Source: Mixophyes australis
Taxonomy: Eukaryota > Chordata > Amphibia > Anura > Limnodynastidae
Length of the DNA: 64,000 nucleotides
NCBI GenBank assembly: GCA_036250195.1
Contig: JAVHZZ010000016.1
Span: 2,728,001 to 2,792,000, forward strand
Direction: 5' to 3'
This document shows, piece by piece, positions 13,166-28,000 of this stretch (position 1 is its first letter; every line of letters begins with the position of its first letter). Under the pieces are notes generated by a model. That model ran no database searches and had not been told where the DNA came from. It saw nothing but the letters and a program-made list of their open reading frames with translations. The translations under genes were made by a program, and so were the position numbers.

Positions 13166-15500
13166 GTTGAATAATAAATCATGAATCATGAATTGAATCA
13201 TGAGTTGAATCATAAATCATGAATCATGAATTGAATCATGAATCATGAATTGAATCATGAATCATGAATTGCATCATGAATCATGAATTGAATCATGAAT
13301 CATTAATCATGAATTAAATCATGAATCATGAATCATGAAATGAATCATGAATTGAATCATGAATCATGAAATGAATCATGAATTGAATCATGAATTGAAT
13401 CATGAATCATGAATCATGAATTGAATCATGAATCATGAAATGAATCATGAATTGAATAATGAATCATGAATCATGAATTGAATCATGAATCATGAAATGA
13501 ATCATGAATTGAATCATGAATGATGAATCATGAATTGAATCATGAATCATGAATCATGAATTGAATCATGAATGATGAATCATGAATTGAATCATGAATC
13601 ATGAATCATGAATTGAATCACAAATCATGAATCATGAATTGAATCATGAATCATGAAATGAATCATGAATTGAATCATGAATCATGAATCATGATTCATG
13701 AATTGAATCATGAATCATGAATCATGAATTGAATCATGAATCATGATTCATGAATTGAATCATGAATCATGAAATGAATCATGAATTGAATCATGAATCA
13801 TGAAATGAATCATGAATTGAATCATTAATCATGAATCATGAATTGAATCATGAATCATGAATCATGAATTGAATCATGAATCATGAATTATGATTCATGA
13901 ATTGAATCATGAATCATGAATCAAATCATGAATCATGAATTGAATCATGAAATGAATCATGAATTGAATCATGAATCATGAATCATGAATCATGAATTAT
14001 GATTCATGAATTGAATCATGAATCATGAATCAAATCATGAATCATGAATTGAATCATGAATCATGAATTGAATCATGAATCATGAATCATGAATCATGAA
14101 TTGAATCATGAATTGAATCATAAATCATGAATCATGAATTGAATCATGAATTGAATCATAAATCATGAATCGAATCATGAATCATGAATTGAATCATGAA
14201 TCTTGAATCGAATCATGAATCATGAATCAGGAATCAAATCATGAATCATGAATTGAATCATGAATCATGAATCGAATCATGAATTATGAATCATGAATCA
14301 TGAATTGAATCATGAGTTTAATCATAAATCATGAATCATGAATTGAATCATGAATCATGAATCGAATCATGAATCATGAATTGTATCATGAATCATGAAT
14401 TGCATCATGAATCATGAATCATTAATCATGAATTAAATCATGAATCATAAAATGAATCATCAATTGAATCATGAATCATGAAATGAATCATCAATTGAAT
14501 CATGAATCATGAAATGAATCATGAATTGAAGCATGAATTGAATCATGAATCATGAAATGAATCATGAATTGAATCATAAATCATGAATCATGAATTGAAA
14601 CATGAATCATGAAATGAATCATGAATTGAATCATGAATCATGAATCATGATTCATGATTTGAAACATGAATCATGAATCAAATCATGAATCATGAATTGA
14701 ATAATGAATCATGAATTGAATAATGAATCATGAATCGAATTACGAATCATGAATCATGAATTGAATCATGAATTGAATCATAAATCATGAATCATGAATT
14801 GAATCATGAATTGAATCATAAATCATGAATCATGAATTGAATCATGAATCATGAATTGAATCATAAATCATGAATCATGAATTGAATCATGAATCATGAA
14901 TCGAATCATAAATCATGAATCATGAATTGAATTATGAGTTGAATCATAAATCATGAATCATGAATTCAATCATGAATCATGAAATGAATCATGAATTGAA
15001 TCATGAATCATGAATCATGATTCATGAATTGAATCATGAATCATGAATCAAATCATGAATCATGAATTGAATCATGAATCATGAATCGAATCATGAATCA
15101 TGAATCATGAATCATGAATTGAATCATGAATTGAATCATAAATCATGAATCATGAATTGAATCATGAATTGAATCATAAATCATGAATCATGAATTGAAT
15201 CATGAATCATGAATCAAATTATGAATCATGAATTGAATCATGAATCATGAATCGAATCATGAATCAGGAATCAGGAATCAAATCATGAATCATGAATTGA
15301 ATCATGAATCATGAATCGAATCATGAATAATAAATCATGAATCATGAATTGAATCATGAGTTTAATCATAAATCATGAATCATGAATTGAATCATGAATT
15401 GAATCATAAATCATGAATCATGAATTGAATCATGAATCATGAATCAAATCATGAATCATGAATTGAATCATGAATCGAATCATGAATCATGAATCAGGAA
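13166..15500 (+). repeat. 2,325-base tandem duplication, copy 2
   Basis: This is the second copy of the unit starting at 10,841. It carries small differences: AATCATG where copy 1 has AATCAAG near 12,353, and a net gain of about 40 bases before AATCAGGAATCAGG (12,901 in copy 1, 15,266 here, 2,365 apart). The right end is approximate, as it merges into related flavour B sequence. Confidence 0.78.
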
Positions 15501-16119
15501 TCAAATCATGAATCATGAATTGAATCATGAATCATGAATCGAATCATGAATTATAAATCATGAATCATGAATTGAATCATGAGTTTAATCATAAATCATG
15601 AATCATGAATTGAATCATGAATCATGAATCAAATCATGTATCATGAATTGAATCATGAATCATGAATCGAATCATGAATCATGAATCAGGAATCAAATCA
15701 TGAATTGAATCATGAATCATGAATCGAATCATGAATTATGAATCATGAATCATGAATTGAAACATGAGTTTAATCATAAATCATGAATCATGAATTGAAT
15801 CATGAATCATGAATCGAATCATGAATCATGAATTAAATCATGAATCATGAAATGAATCATCAATTGAATCATGAATCATGAAATGAATCATCAATTGAAT
15901 CATGAATCATGAATTGAATCATGAATCATGAATCATGATTCATGAATTGAATCATGAATCATGAATCAAATCATGAATCATGAATTGAATCATGAATCAT
16001 GAATCGAATTACGAATCATGAATCATGAATTGAATCATGAATTGAATCATAAATCATGAATCATGAATTGAATCATGAATTATGAATCATGAATCATGAA
16101 TTGAATCATGAGTTTAATC

Positions 16120-19100
16120 ATAAATCATGAATCATGAATTGAATCATGAATCATGAATCGAATCATGAATCATGAATTGTATCATGAATCATGAATTGCA
16201 TCATGAATCATGAATCATTAATCATGAATTAAATCATGAATCATGAAATGAATCATCAATTGAATCATGAATCATGAAATGAATCATGAATTGAATCATG
16301 AATCATGAAATGAATCATGAATTGAATCATGAATCATGAAATGAATCATGAAATGAATCATGAATTGAATCATAAATCATGAATCATGAATTGAAACATG
16401 AATCATGAAATAATTCATGAATTGAATCATGAATCATGAATCATGATTCATGAATTGAATCATGAATCATGATTCATGAATTGAATCATGAATCATGAAT
16501 CAAATCATGAATCATGAATTGAATAATGAATCATGAATCGAATTACGAATCATGAATCATGAATCATGAATTGAATCATGAATTGAATCATAAATCATGA
16601 ATCATGAATTGAATCATGAATTGAATCATAAATCATGAATCATGAATTGAATCATGAATCATGAATCGAATCATAAATCATGAATCGAATCATAAATCAT
16701 GAATCATGAATTGAATTATGAGTTGAATCATAAATCATGAAATGAATCATGAATTGAATCATGAATCATGAATTGAATCATGAATCATGAATTGAATCAT
16801 GAATCATGAATTGAATAATGAATCATGAAATGAATCATGAATTGAATCATGAATTGAATCATGAATCATGAATCGAATCATGAATCATGAATCATGAATC
16901 ATGAATTGAATCATGAATTGAATCATAAATCATGAATCATGAATTGAATCATGAATTGAATCATAAATCATGAATCATGAATTGAATCATGAATCATGAA
17001 TCAAATTATGAATCATGAATTGAATCATGAATCATGAATCGAATCATGAATCAGGAATCAAATCATGAATCATGAATTGAATCATGAATAATGAATCGAA
17101 TCATGAATTATAAATCATGAATCATGAATTGAATCATGAGTTTAATCATAAATCATGAATCATGAATTGAATCATGAATTGAATCATAAATCATGAATCA
17201 TGAATTGAATCATGAATCATGAATCAAATCATGAATCATGAATTGAATCATGAATCGAATCATGAATCATGAATCAGGAATCAAATCATGAATCATGAAT
17301 TGAATCATGAATCATGAATCGAATCATGAATTATAAATCATGAATCATGAATTGAATCATGAGTTTAATCATAAATCATGAATCATGAATTGAATCATGA
17401 ATCATGAATCAAATCATGTATCATGAATTGAATCATGAATCATGAATCGAATCATGAATCATGAATCAGGAATCAAATCATGAATCATGAATTGAATCAT
17501 GAATCATGAATCGAATCATGAATTATGAATCATGAATCATGAATTGAATCATGAGTTTAATCATAAATCATGAATCATGAATTGAATCATGAATCATGAA
17601 TCGAATCATGAATCATGAATTAAATCATGAATCATGAAATGAATCATCAATTGAATCATGAATCATGAAATGAATCATCAATTGAATCATGAATCATGAA
17701 TCATGAATTGAATCATGAATCATGAATCATGATTCATGAATTGAATCATGAATCATGAATCAAATCATGAATCATGAATTGAATCATGAATCATGAATCG
17801 AATTACGAATCATGAATCATGAATTGAATCATGAATTGAATCATAAATCATGAATCATGAATTGAATCATAAATCATGAATCATGAATTGAATCATGAAT
17901 CATGAATCATATCATAAATCATGAATCATGAATTGAATCATGAATCATGAATCATGAATTGAATCATGAATTGAATCATAAATCATGAATCATGAATTGA
18001 ATCATGAATTGAATCATAAATCATGAATCATGAATTGAATCATGAATCATGAATCAAATCATGAATCATGAATTGAATCATGAATCATGAATCGAATCAT
18101 GAATCATGAATTAGGAATCAAATCATGAATCATGAATTGAATCATGAATCATGAATCGAATCATGAATTATGAATCATGAATCATGAATTGAATCATGAG
18201 TTTAATCATAAATCATGAATCATGAATTGAATCATGAATCATGAATCGAATCATGAATCATGAATTGAATCATGAATCATGAATTGCATCATGAATCATG
18301 AATCATTAATCATGAATTAAATCATGAATCATGAAATGAATCATCAATTAAATCATGAATCATGAAATGAATCATGAATTGAATCATAAATCATTAAATG
18401 AATCATGAATTGAATCATAAATCATGAATCATGAATTGAAACATGAATCATGAAATGAATCATGAATTGAATCATGAATCATGAATCATGAATTGAATCA
18501 TGAATTGAATCATAAATCATGAATCATGAATTGAATCATGAATTGAATCATAAATCATGAATCATGAATTGAATCATGAATCATGAATCGAATCATAAAT
18601 CATGAATCATGAATTGAATTATGAGTTGAATCATAAATCATGAATCATGAATTGAATCATGAATCATGAAATGAATCATGAATTGAATCATGAATCATGA
18701 ATCATGAATTGAATCATGAATCATAAAATGAATCATGAATTGAATCATGAATCATAAATCATGAATCAAATCATGAATCATGAATTGAATAATGAATCAT
18801 GAATCGAATCATGAATCATGAATCATGAATCTTGAATTAAATCATGAATTGAATCTTAAATCATGAATCATGAATTGAATCATGAATTGAATCATGAATC
18901 ATGAATCAAATCATGAATCATGAATTGAATCATGAATCATGAATCGAATCATGAATCATGAATCATGAATCAAATCATGAATCATGAATTGAATCATGAA
19001 TCATGAATCAAATCATGAATCATGAATCATGAATCAAATCATGAATCATGAATTGAATCATGAATCATGAATCGAATCATGAATCATGAATCATGAATTG

Positions 19101-22100
19101 AATCATGAGTTGAATCATAAATCATGAATCATGAATTGAATCATGAATCATGAATTGAACCATGATTTGAATGATGAATCATGAATCATGAGTCATGAAT
19201 CATGAATCGAATCATGAATCATTAATCATAAATTGAATCATGAATCAAGAATCATGAATCATGAATTGAATCATGAATCGAATCATGAATCATGAATCAT
19301 GAATTGAATCATGAATCATGAATCGAATCATGAATCTCGAATCATGAATTGAATCATGAATCATAAATCGAATAATGAATCATGAGTTGAATCATGAATC
19401 ATGAATCATGAATCGAATCATGAATCATGAATCATGAATCGAAGCATGAATCATGAATTATGAATCAAATCATGAATCATAAATCATGAATTAAATCATA
19501 AATCATGAATCATGAATCATGAATTGAATCATGAATCGAATCATGAATCATGAATCATGAATCGAATCATGAATCTCGAATCATGAATTGAATCATGAAT
19601 CATGAATTGAATCATGAATTGAATCATAAATCATGAATCATGAATTGAATCATGAATCATAAATCGAATCATGAATCATGAATCGGATCATGAATCATGA
19701 ATCATGAATTGAATCATGAATTGAATCATAAATCAAATCATGAATCATGAATTGAATCATGAATTGATTCATAAATCATAAATCATGAATTGAATCATGA
19801 ATCATGACTCGAATCATGAATCATGAATTGAATCATAAATCATGAATCATGAATCGAATCATGAATCATGAATCATGAATCGAATCATGAATCATGAATT
19901 GAATCATGAATCATGAACTGAATCATGAATCATGAATCATGAATTGAATCATGAATTATAAATCATGAATCATGAATCGAATCATGAATCATGAATCAAA
20001 AAATGAATCATGAATTGAATCATGAATCATGAATCATGAAATGAATCAAGAATCATGAATGGAATCATGAATCATGAATCATGAATAATTAATCAAATCA
20101 TGAATCATGAATTGAATCATGAATCATGAATTGAATCATGAATTATGAATCGAAACACAAATCATGAAATGAATCATGAATCATGAAACGAATCATTAAT
20201 CATTAATCATGAATTGAATCATGAATCCTGAATTGAATCATGAATCATGAATTGAATCATAAATCATGAATTGAATCATGAATCATGATTTGAATCATGA
20301 TTTGAATCATGAATCATGAATCATGAATCATGAATCATGAATCGAATCATCAATCATGAATCATGAATTAAATCATGAATCTAATCATGTATCATGAATT
20401 AAATCATGAATCATGAATCGAATCATGAATCTCGAATCATGAATTGAATCATGAATCATGAATTGAATCATGAATTGAATCATAAATCATGAATCATGAA
20501 TTGAATCATGAATTATAAATCGAATTATGAATTATGAATCGAATCATGAATCATGAATCATGAATTGAATCATGAATTGAATCATAAATCATGAATCCTG
20601 AATTGAATCATGAATCATGAATCAAATCATGAATCATGAATTGAATCATTAATAATGAATCATGAATCATGAATCGAATCATGAATTAAATAATGAATCA
20701 TGAATCATGAATTAAATCATGAATCATGAATTGAATCATGAATTATGAAATTAATCATGAATTGAATCATGAATTATGAATCATGAATCATGAATCGAAT
20801 CATGAATCATGAATCGAATCATGAATCATGAATCGAAACATGAATCATGAATCGAAACATGAATCATGAATCATGAATCATGAATTGAATCATGAATCAT
20901 GAATCATGAAATGAATCATAAATCATGAATCATGAAATGAATCATGAATTTAATTATGAATCATGAATCATGAATTGAATCTTAAATCATGAATCATGAT
21001 TCATTAATTGAATCATGAATCATGAATCAAATCATGAATCATAAATTGAATCATGAATCATGAATCGAATCATGAATCATGAATCATAAATCATGAATTG
21101 AATCATGAGTTGAATCATGAATCATGAATCATAAATCATGAATTGAATCATGAATCATGAATCGAATCATGAATCTCGAATAATGAATTGAATCATGAAT
21201 CATGAATTGAATCATGAATTGAATCATAAATCATGAATCATGAAATGAATCATGAATCATAAATCGAATCATGAATCATGAATCGAATCATGAATCATGA
21301 GTCATAATTTGAATCATAAATTGAATCATAAATCATGAATCCTGAATTGAATCATGAATCATGAATCAAATCATGAATCATAAATTGAATCATGAATAAT
21401 GAATCATGAATCATGAATCGAATCATGAATCATGAAATGAATCATGAATCATGAATCATGAATTGAAACATAAATCATGAATCGAATCATAAATTAAATA
21501 ATGAATCATGAATCATGAATTGAATCATGAATCATGAATCGAATCATGAATCATGAATTGAATCATAAATTGAATCATAAATCATAAATCATGAATTGAA
21601 TCATAAATCATGAATCATGAATCGAATCATGTTTCATGAATCATGAATCATGAATCATGAATCATGAATCATGAATCGAATCATGAATCATGAATTGAAT
21701 CATGAATCATGAATTGAATCATGAATCATGAATCATGAATCATGAATTGAATCATGAATTATGAATCACGAATCATGAATCGAATCATGAATCTTGAATC
21801 AAATCAAGAATCATGAATCGAATCATGAATCATGGATTGAATCATGAATCATGAATTGAATCATGAATTATGAATCGAAACAAGAATCATGAAATGAATC
21901 ATGAATCATGAAATGAATCATAAATCATTAATCATGAATCGAATCATGAATCATGAATTGAATCATGAATCATGAATTGAATCATAAATCATGAATTGAA
22001 TCATGAATCATGAATTGAATCATGAATTAAGAAGCGAAACACAAATCATGAAATGAATCATGAATCATGAAACGAATCATTAATCATTAATCATGAATTG

Positions 22101-25010
22101 AATCATGAATCATGAATTGAATCATGAATCATGAATTGAATCATGAATTATGAATCATGAATCATGAATCGAATCATGAATCATGAATCGAATCATGAAT
22201 CATGAATCGAAACATGAATCATGAATTGAATCATGAATCATGAATCATGAATCATGAATCATGAATTGAATCATGAATCATGAATCGAATCATGAATCAT
22301 GAATTGAATAATAAATCATGAATCATGAATCGAATCATGAATCATGAATCATGAATCATGAATCATGAATCGAATCATGAATCATGAATTGAATCATGAA
22401 TCATGAACTGAATCATGAATCATGAATCATGAATCATGAATTGAATCATGAATTATAAATCATGAATCATGAATCGAATCATGAATCATGAATCGAAATA
22501 TGAATCATGAATTGAATCATGAATCATGAATCATGAAATGAATCAAGAATCATGAATCAAATCATGAATCATAAATCATAAATAATGAATCGAATTATGA
22601 ATCATGAATTGAATCATGAATCATGAATTAAATCATGAATCATGAATCGAATCATGAATCTCGAATCATGAATTGAATCATGAATCATAAATCGAATCAT
22701 GAATCATGAATTGAATCATGAATTATGAATCATGAATCGAATCATGAATCATGAATCATGAATCGAAGCATGAATCATGAATTATGAATCGAATCATGAA
22801 TCATGAATCATGAATTGAATCATGAATCATGAATCATAAATCATGAATTGAATCATGAATCGAATCATGAATCATGAATCATGAATCGAATCATGAATCT
22901 CGAATCATGAATTGTATCATGAATCATGAATTGAATCATGAATTGAATCATAAATCATGAATCATGAAATGAATCATGAATCATAAATCATGAATTGAAT
23001 CATAAATCATAAATCGAATCATGAATTAAATAATGAATCATGAATCATGAATTGAATCATGAATCATGAATCTAATCATGAATCATGAATCATGAATCAT
23101 GAATTGAATCATAAATTGATTCATAAATCATAAATCATGAATTGAATCATGAATCATGACTTGAATCATGAATTGAATCATAAATCATGAATCATGAATC
23201 GAATCATGAATCATGAATCATGAATCGAATCATGAATCATGAACTGAATCATGAATCATGAATCATGAATTGAATCATGAATTATAAATCATGAATCATG
23301 AATCGATTCATGAATCATGAATCGAAATATGAATCATGAATTGAATCATGAATCATGAATCATGAATTGAATCATGAATTGAATCATAAATCAAATCATG
23401 AATCATGAATTGAATCATGAATTATGAATCATGAATCATGAATCGAATCATGAATCATGAAATGAATCATGAATTATAAATCATGAATTGAATCATAAAT
23501 CATGAATCGAATCATGAATTAAATAATGAATCATGAATCATGAATTGAATCATGAATCATGAATCGAATCATGAATCTCGAATCATGAATTGAATCATGA
23601 ATCATAAATTGAATCATGAATCATGAATTGAATCATGAATTATGAATCATGAATCGAATCATGAATCATGAATCATGAATCGAAGCATGAATCATGAATT
23701 ATGAATCGAATCATGAATCATGAATCATGAATTGAATCATGAATCATGAATCATAAATCATGAATTGAATCATGAATCGAATCATGAATCATGAATCATG
23801 AATCGAATCATGAATCTCAAATCATGAATTGAATCATGAATCATGAATTGAATCATGAATTGAATCATAAATCATGAATCATGAATTGAATCATGAATCA
23901 TAAATCGAATCATGAATCATGAATCGAATCATGAATCATGATTAATGAATCATGAATTGAATCATGAATGGAATCATAAATCGAATCATGAATCATGAAT
24001 TGAATCATGAATCGAATCATGAATCATGAATCATGAATCGAATCATGAATCTCGAATCATGAATTGAATCATGAATCATGAATTGAATCATGAATTGAAT
24101 CATAAATCATGAATCATGAATTGAATCATGAATCATAAATCGAATCATGAATCATGAATCGAATCATGAATCATGAAATGAATCATGAATCATAAATCAT
24201 GAATTGAATCATAAATCATAAATCGAATCATGAATTAAATAATGAATCATGAATCATGAATTGAATCATGAATCATGAATCTAATCATGAATCATGAATC
24301 ATGAATCATGAATCATGAATTGAATCATACATTGATTCATAAATCATAAATCATGAATTGAATCATGAATCATGACTTGAATCATGAATTGAATCATAAA
24401 TCATGAATCATGAATCGAATCATGAATCATGAATCATGAATCGAATCATGAATCATGAACTGAATCATGAATCATGAATCATGAATCATGAATTGAATCA
24501 TGAATTATAAATCATGAATCATGAATCGATTCATGAATCATGAATCGAAATATGAATCATGAATTGAATCATGAATCATGAATTGAATCATGAATTGAAT
24601 CATAAATCAAATCATGAATCATGAATTGAATCATGAATTATGAATCATGAATCATGAATCGAATCATGAATCATGAAATGAATCATGAATTATAAATCAT
24701 GAATTGAATCATAAATCATGAATCGAATCATGAATTAAATAATGAATCATGAATCATGAATTGAATCATGAATCATGAATCGAATCATGAATCTCGAATC
24801 ATGAATTGAATCATGAATCATAAATTGAATCATGAAGCATGAATTGAATCATGAATTATGAATCATGAATCGAATCATGAATCATGAATCATGAATCGAA
24901 GCATGAATCATGAATTATGAATCGAATCATGAATCATGAATCATGAATCGAATCATGAATCTTAAATCATGAATTGAATCATGAATCATGAATTGAATCA
25001 TGAATTGAAT
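16120..25010 (+). repeat. Roughly 8.9-9.0 kb higher-order repeat, copy 1
   Basis: A composite of flavour B (to about 19,260) and flavour A. Rare markers recur in copy 2: ATTGTATC at 16,179 and 25,071 (8,892 apart), AAATAATTC at 16,411 and 25,303 (8,892), GAACCATGATTTG at 19,157 and 28,146 (8,989), AATCGGATC at 19,684 and 28,673 (8,989), ATGTATC at 20,390 and 29,379 (8,989), AAGCGAAAC at 22,034 and 31,016 (8,982), and GAAGCATG at 24,834 and 33,802 (8,968). The jump from 8,892 to 8,989 is explained by a 97-base run missing near 18,490 in this copy. About 71 bases (a set of whole units) are also missing near 24,945 relative to copy 2. Confidence 0.87.
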
Positions 25011-25030
25011 CATAAATCATGAATCATGAA
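19260..25030 (+). repeat. Flavour A array block 2
   Basis: Starts where AATCTCG and AATCG return (first AATCTCG near 19,333) and ends abruptly near 25,030, where ATTGTATC and ATTGCATC of flavour B appear. AATCGGATC at 19,682 aligns this block with the first bases of the window at an offset of about 19,586, and ATGTATC at 20,390 aligns with 833 at 19,557. It carries ACTCG at 19,808, AATCAAAAAATG near 19,985 and AGCGAAACACAAATC near 22,033. Confidence 0.72.
22896..22907 (+). other. CpG reference site in a repeated context
   Basis: In the context AATCG-heptamer-AATCTCG-heptamer-AATTG this copy has CG at 22,901-22,902. The matching paralogous positions have CA at 23,818-23,819 and TA at 24,963-24,964. 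In the second 9 kb copy the same order appears as CG near 31,883, CA near 32,793 and TA near 34,002. This is direct sequence evidence of CpG loss in both directions at one repeat position, and it predates the 9 kb duplication because both copies share it. Confidence 0.7.
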
Positions 25031-28000
25031 TTGAATCATGAATCATGAATCGAATCATGAATCATGAATTGTATCATGAATCATGAATTGCATCATGAAT
25101 CATGAATCATTAATCATGAATTAAATCATGAATCATGAAATGAATCATCAATTGAATCATGAATCATGAAATGAATCATGAATTGAATCATGAATCATGA
25201 AATGAATCATGAATTGAATCATGAATCATGAAATGAATCATGAAATGAATCATGAATTGAATCATAAATCATGAATCATGAATTGAAACATGAATCATGA
25301 AATAATTCATGAATTGAATCATGAATCATGAATCATGATTCATGAATTGAATCATGAATCATGATTCATGAATTGAATCATGAATCATGAATCAAATCAT
25401 GAATCATGAATTGAATAATGAATCATGAATCGAATTACGAATCATGAATCATGAATCATGAATTGAATCATGAATTGAATCATAAATCATGAATCATGAA
25501 TTGAATCATGAATTGAATCATAAATCATGAATCATGAATTGAATCATGAATCATGAATCGAATCATAAATCATGAATCGAATCATAAATCATGAATCATG
25601 AATTGAATTATGAGTTGAATCATAAATCATGAAATGAATCATGAATTGAATCATGAATCATGAATTGAATCATGAATCATGAATTGAATAATGAATCATG
25701 AAATGAATCATGAATTGAATCATGAATTGAATCATGAATCATGAATCGAATCATGAATCATGAATCATGAATCATGAATTGAATCATGAATTGAATCATA
25801 AATCATGAATCATGAATTGAATCATGAATTGAATCATAAATCATGAATCATGAATTGAATCATGAATCATGAATCAAATTATGAATCATGAATTGAATCA
25901 TGAATCATGAATCGAATCATGAATCAGGAATCAAATCATGAATCATGAATTGAATCATGAATAATGAATCGAATCATGAATTATAAATCATGAATCATGA
26001 ATTGAATCATGAGTTTAATCATAAATCATGAATCATGAATTGAATCATGAATTGAATCATAAATCATGAATCATGAATTGAATCATGAATCATGAATCAA
26101 ATCATGAATCATGAATTGAATCATGAATCGAATCATGAATCATGAATCAGGAATCAAATCATGAATCATGAATTGAATCATGAATCATGAATCGAATCAT
26201 GAATTATAAATCATGAATCATGCATTGAATCATGAGTTTAATCATAAATCATGAATCATGAATTGAATCATGAATCATGAATCAAATCATGTATCATGAA
26301 TTGAATCATGAATCATGAATCGAATCATGAATCATGAATCAGGAATCAAATCATGAATCATGAATTGAATCATGAATCATGAATCGAATCATGAATTATG
26401 AATCATGAATCATGAATTGAATCATGAGTTTAATCATAAATCATGAATCATGAATTGAATCATGAATCATGAATCGAATCATGAATCATGAATTAAATCA
26501 TGAATCATGAAATGAATCATCAATTGAATCATGAATCATGAAATGAATCATCAATTGAATCATGAATCATGAATCATGAATTGAATCATGAATCATGAAT
26601 CATGATTCATGAATTGAATCATGAATCATGAATCAAATCATGAATCATGAATTGAATCATGAATCATGAATCGAATTACGAATCATGAATCATGAATTGA
26701 ATCATGAATTGAATCATAAATCATGAATCATGAATTGAATCATAAATCATGAATCATGAATTGAATCATGAATCATGAATCATATCATAAATCATGAATC
26801 ATGAATTGAATCATGAATCATGAATCATGAATTGAATCATGAATTGAATCATAAATCATGAATCATGAATTGAATCATGAATTGAATCATAAATCATGAA
26901 TCATGAATTGAATCATGAATCATGAATCAAATCATGAATCATGAATTGAATCATGAATCATGAATCGAATCATGAATCATGAATTAGGAATCAAATCATG
27001 AATCATGAATTGAATCATGAATCATGAATCGAATCATGAATTATGAATCATGAATCATGAATTGAATCATGAGTTTAATCATAAATCATGAATCATGAAT
27101 TGAATCATGAATCATGAATCGAATCATGAATCATGAATTGAATCATGAATCATGAATTGCATCATGAATCATGAATCATTAATCATGAATTAAATCATGA
27201 ATCATGAAATGAATCATCAATTAAATCATGAATCATGAAATGAATCATGAATTGAATCATAAATCATTAAATGAATCATGAATTGAATCATAAATCATGA
27301 ATCATGAATTGAAACATGAATCATGAAATGAATCATGAATTGAATCATGAATCATGAATCATGAATTGAATCATGAATCATGAATCATGATTCATGAATT
27401 GAATCATGAATCATGAATCAAATCATGAATCATGAATTGAATCATGAATCATGAATCGAATTACGAATCATGAATCATGAATTGAATCATGAATTGAATC
27501 ATAAATCATGAATCATGAATTGAATCATGAATTGAATCATAAATCATGAATCATGAATTGAATCATGAATCATGAATCGAATCATAAATCATGAATCATG
27601 AATTGAATTATGAGTTGAATCATAAATCATGAATCATGAATTGAATCATGAATCATGAAATGAATCATGAATTGAATCATGAATCATGAATCATGAATTG
27701 AATCATGAATCATAAAATGAATCATGAATTGAATCATGAATCATAAATCATGAATCAAATCATGAATCATGAATTGAATAATGAATCATGAATCGAATCA
27801 TGAATCATGAATCATGAATCTTGAATTAAATCATGAATTGAATCTTAAATCATGAATCATGAATTGAATCATGAATTGAATCATGAATCATGAATCAAAT
27901 CATGAATCATGAATTGAATCATGAATCATGAATCGAATCATGAATCATGAATCATGAATCAAATCATGAATCATGAATTGAATCATGAATCATGAATCAA

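Larger units (their letters stand above)
10830..19260 (+). repeat. Flavour B array block 1 (AATTG/AAATG-rich)
   Basis: In this block AATCG becomes scarce and AATTG dominates. Typical variants are AAATG after two heptamers, GAGTTG, GAGTTTAATC, AATCAGG, ATCATTAATCATG, ATTGCATC, ATTGTATC, ATCATCAATTG and the local palindrome ATGATTCATG. The left part is a 2,325-base tandem duplication and the right part is the start of a roughly 9 kb unit. ATGTATC in an AATCAAATC context recurs at 15,638 and 17,418, suggesting a sub-period of about 1.75 kb in this flavour; the pair at 55,348 and 57,075 is spaced 1,727. Confidence 0.72.
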
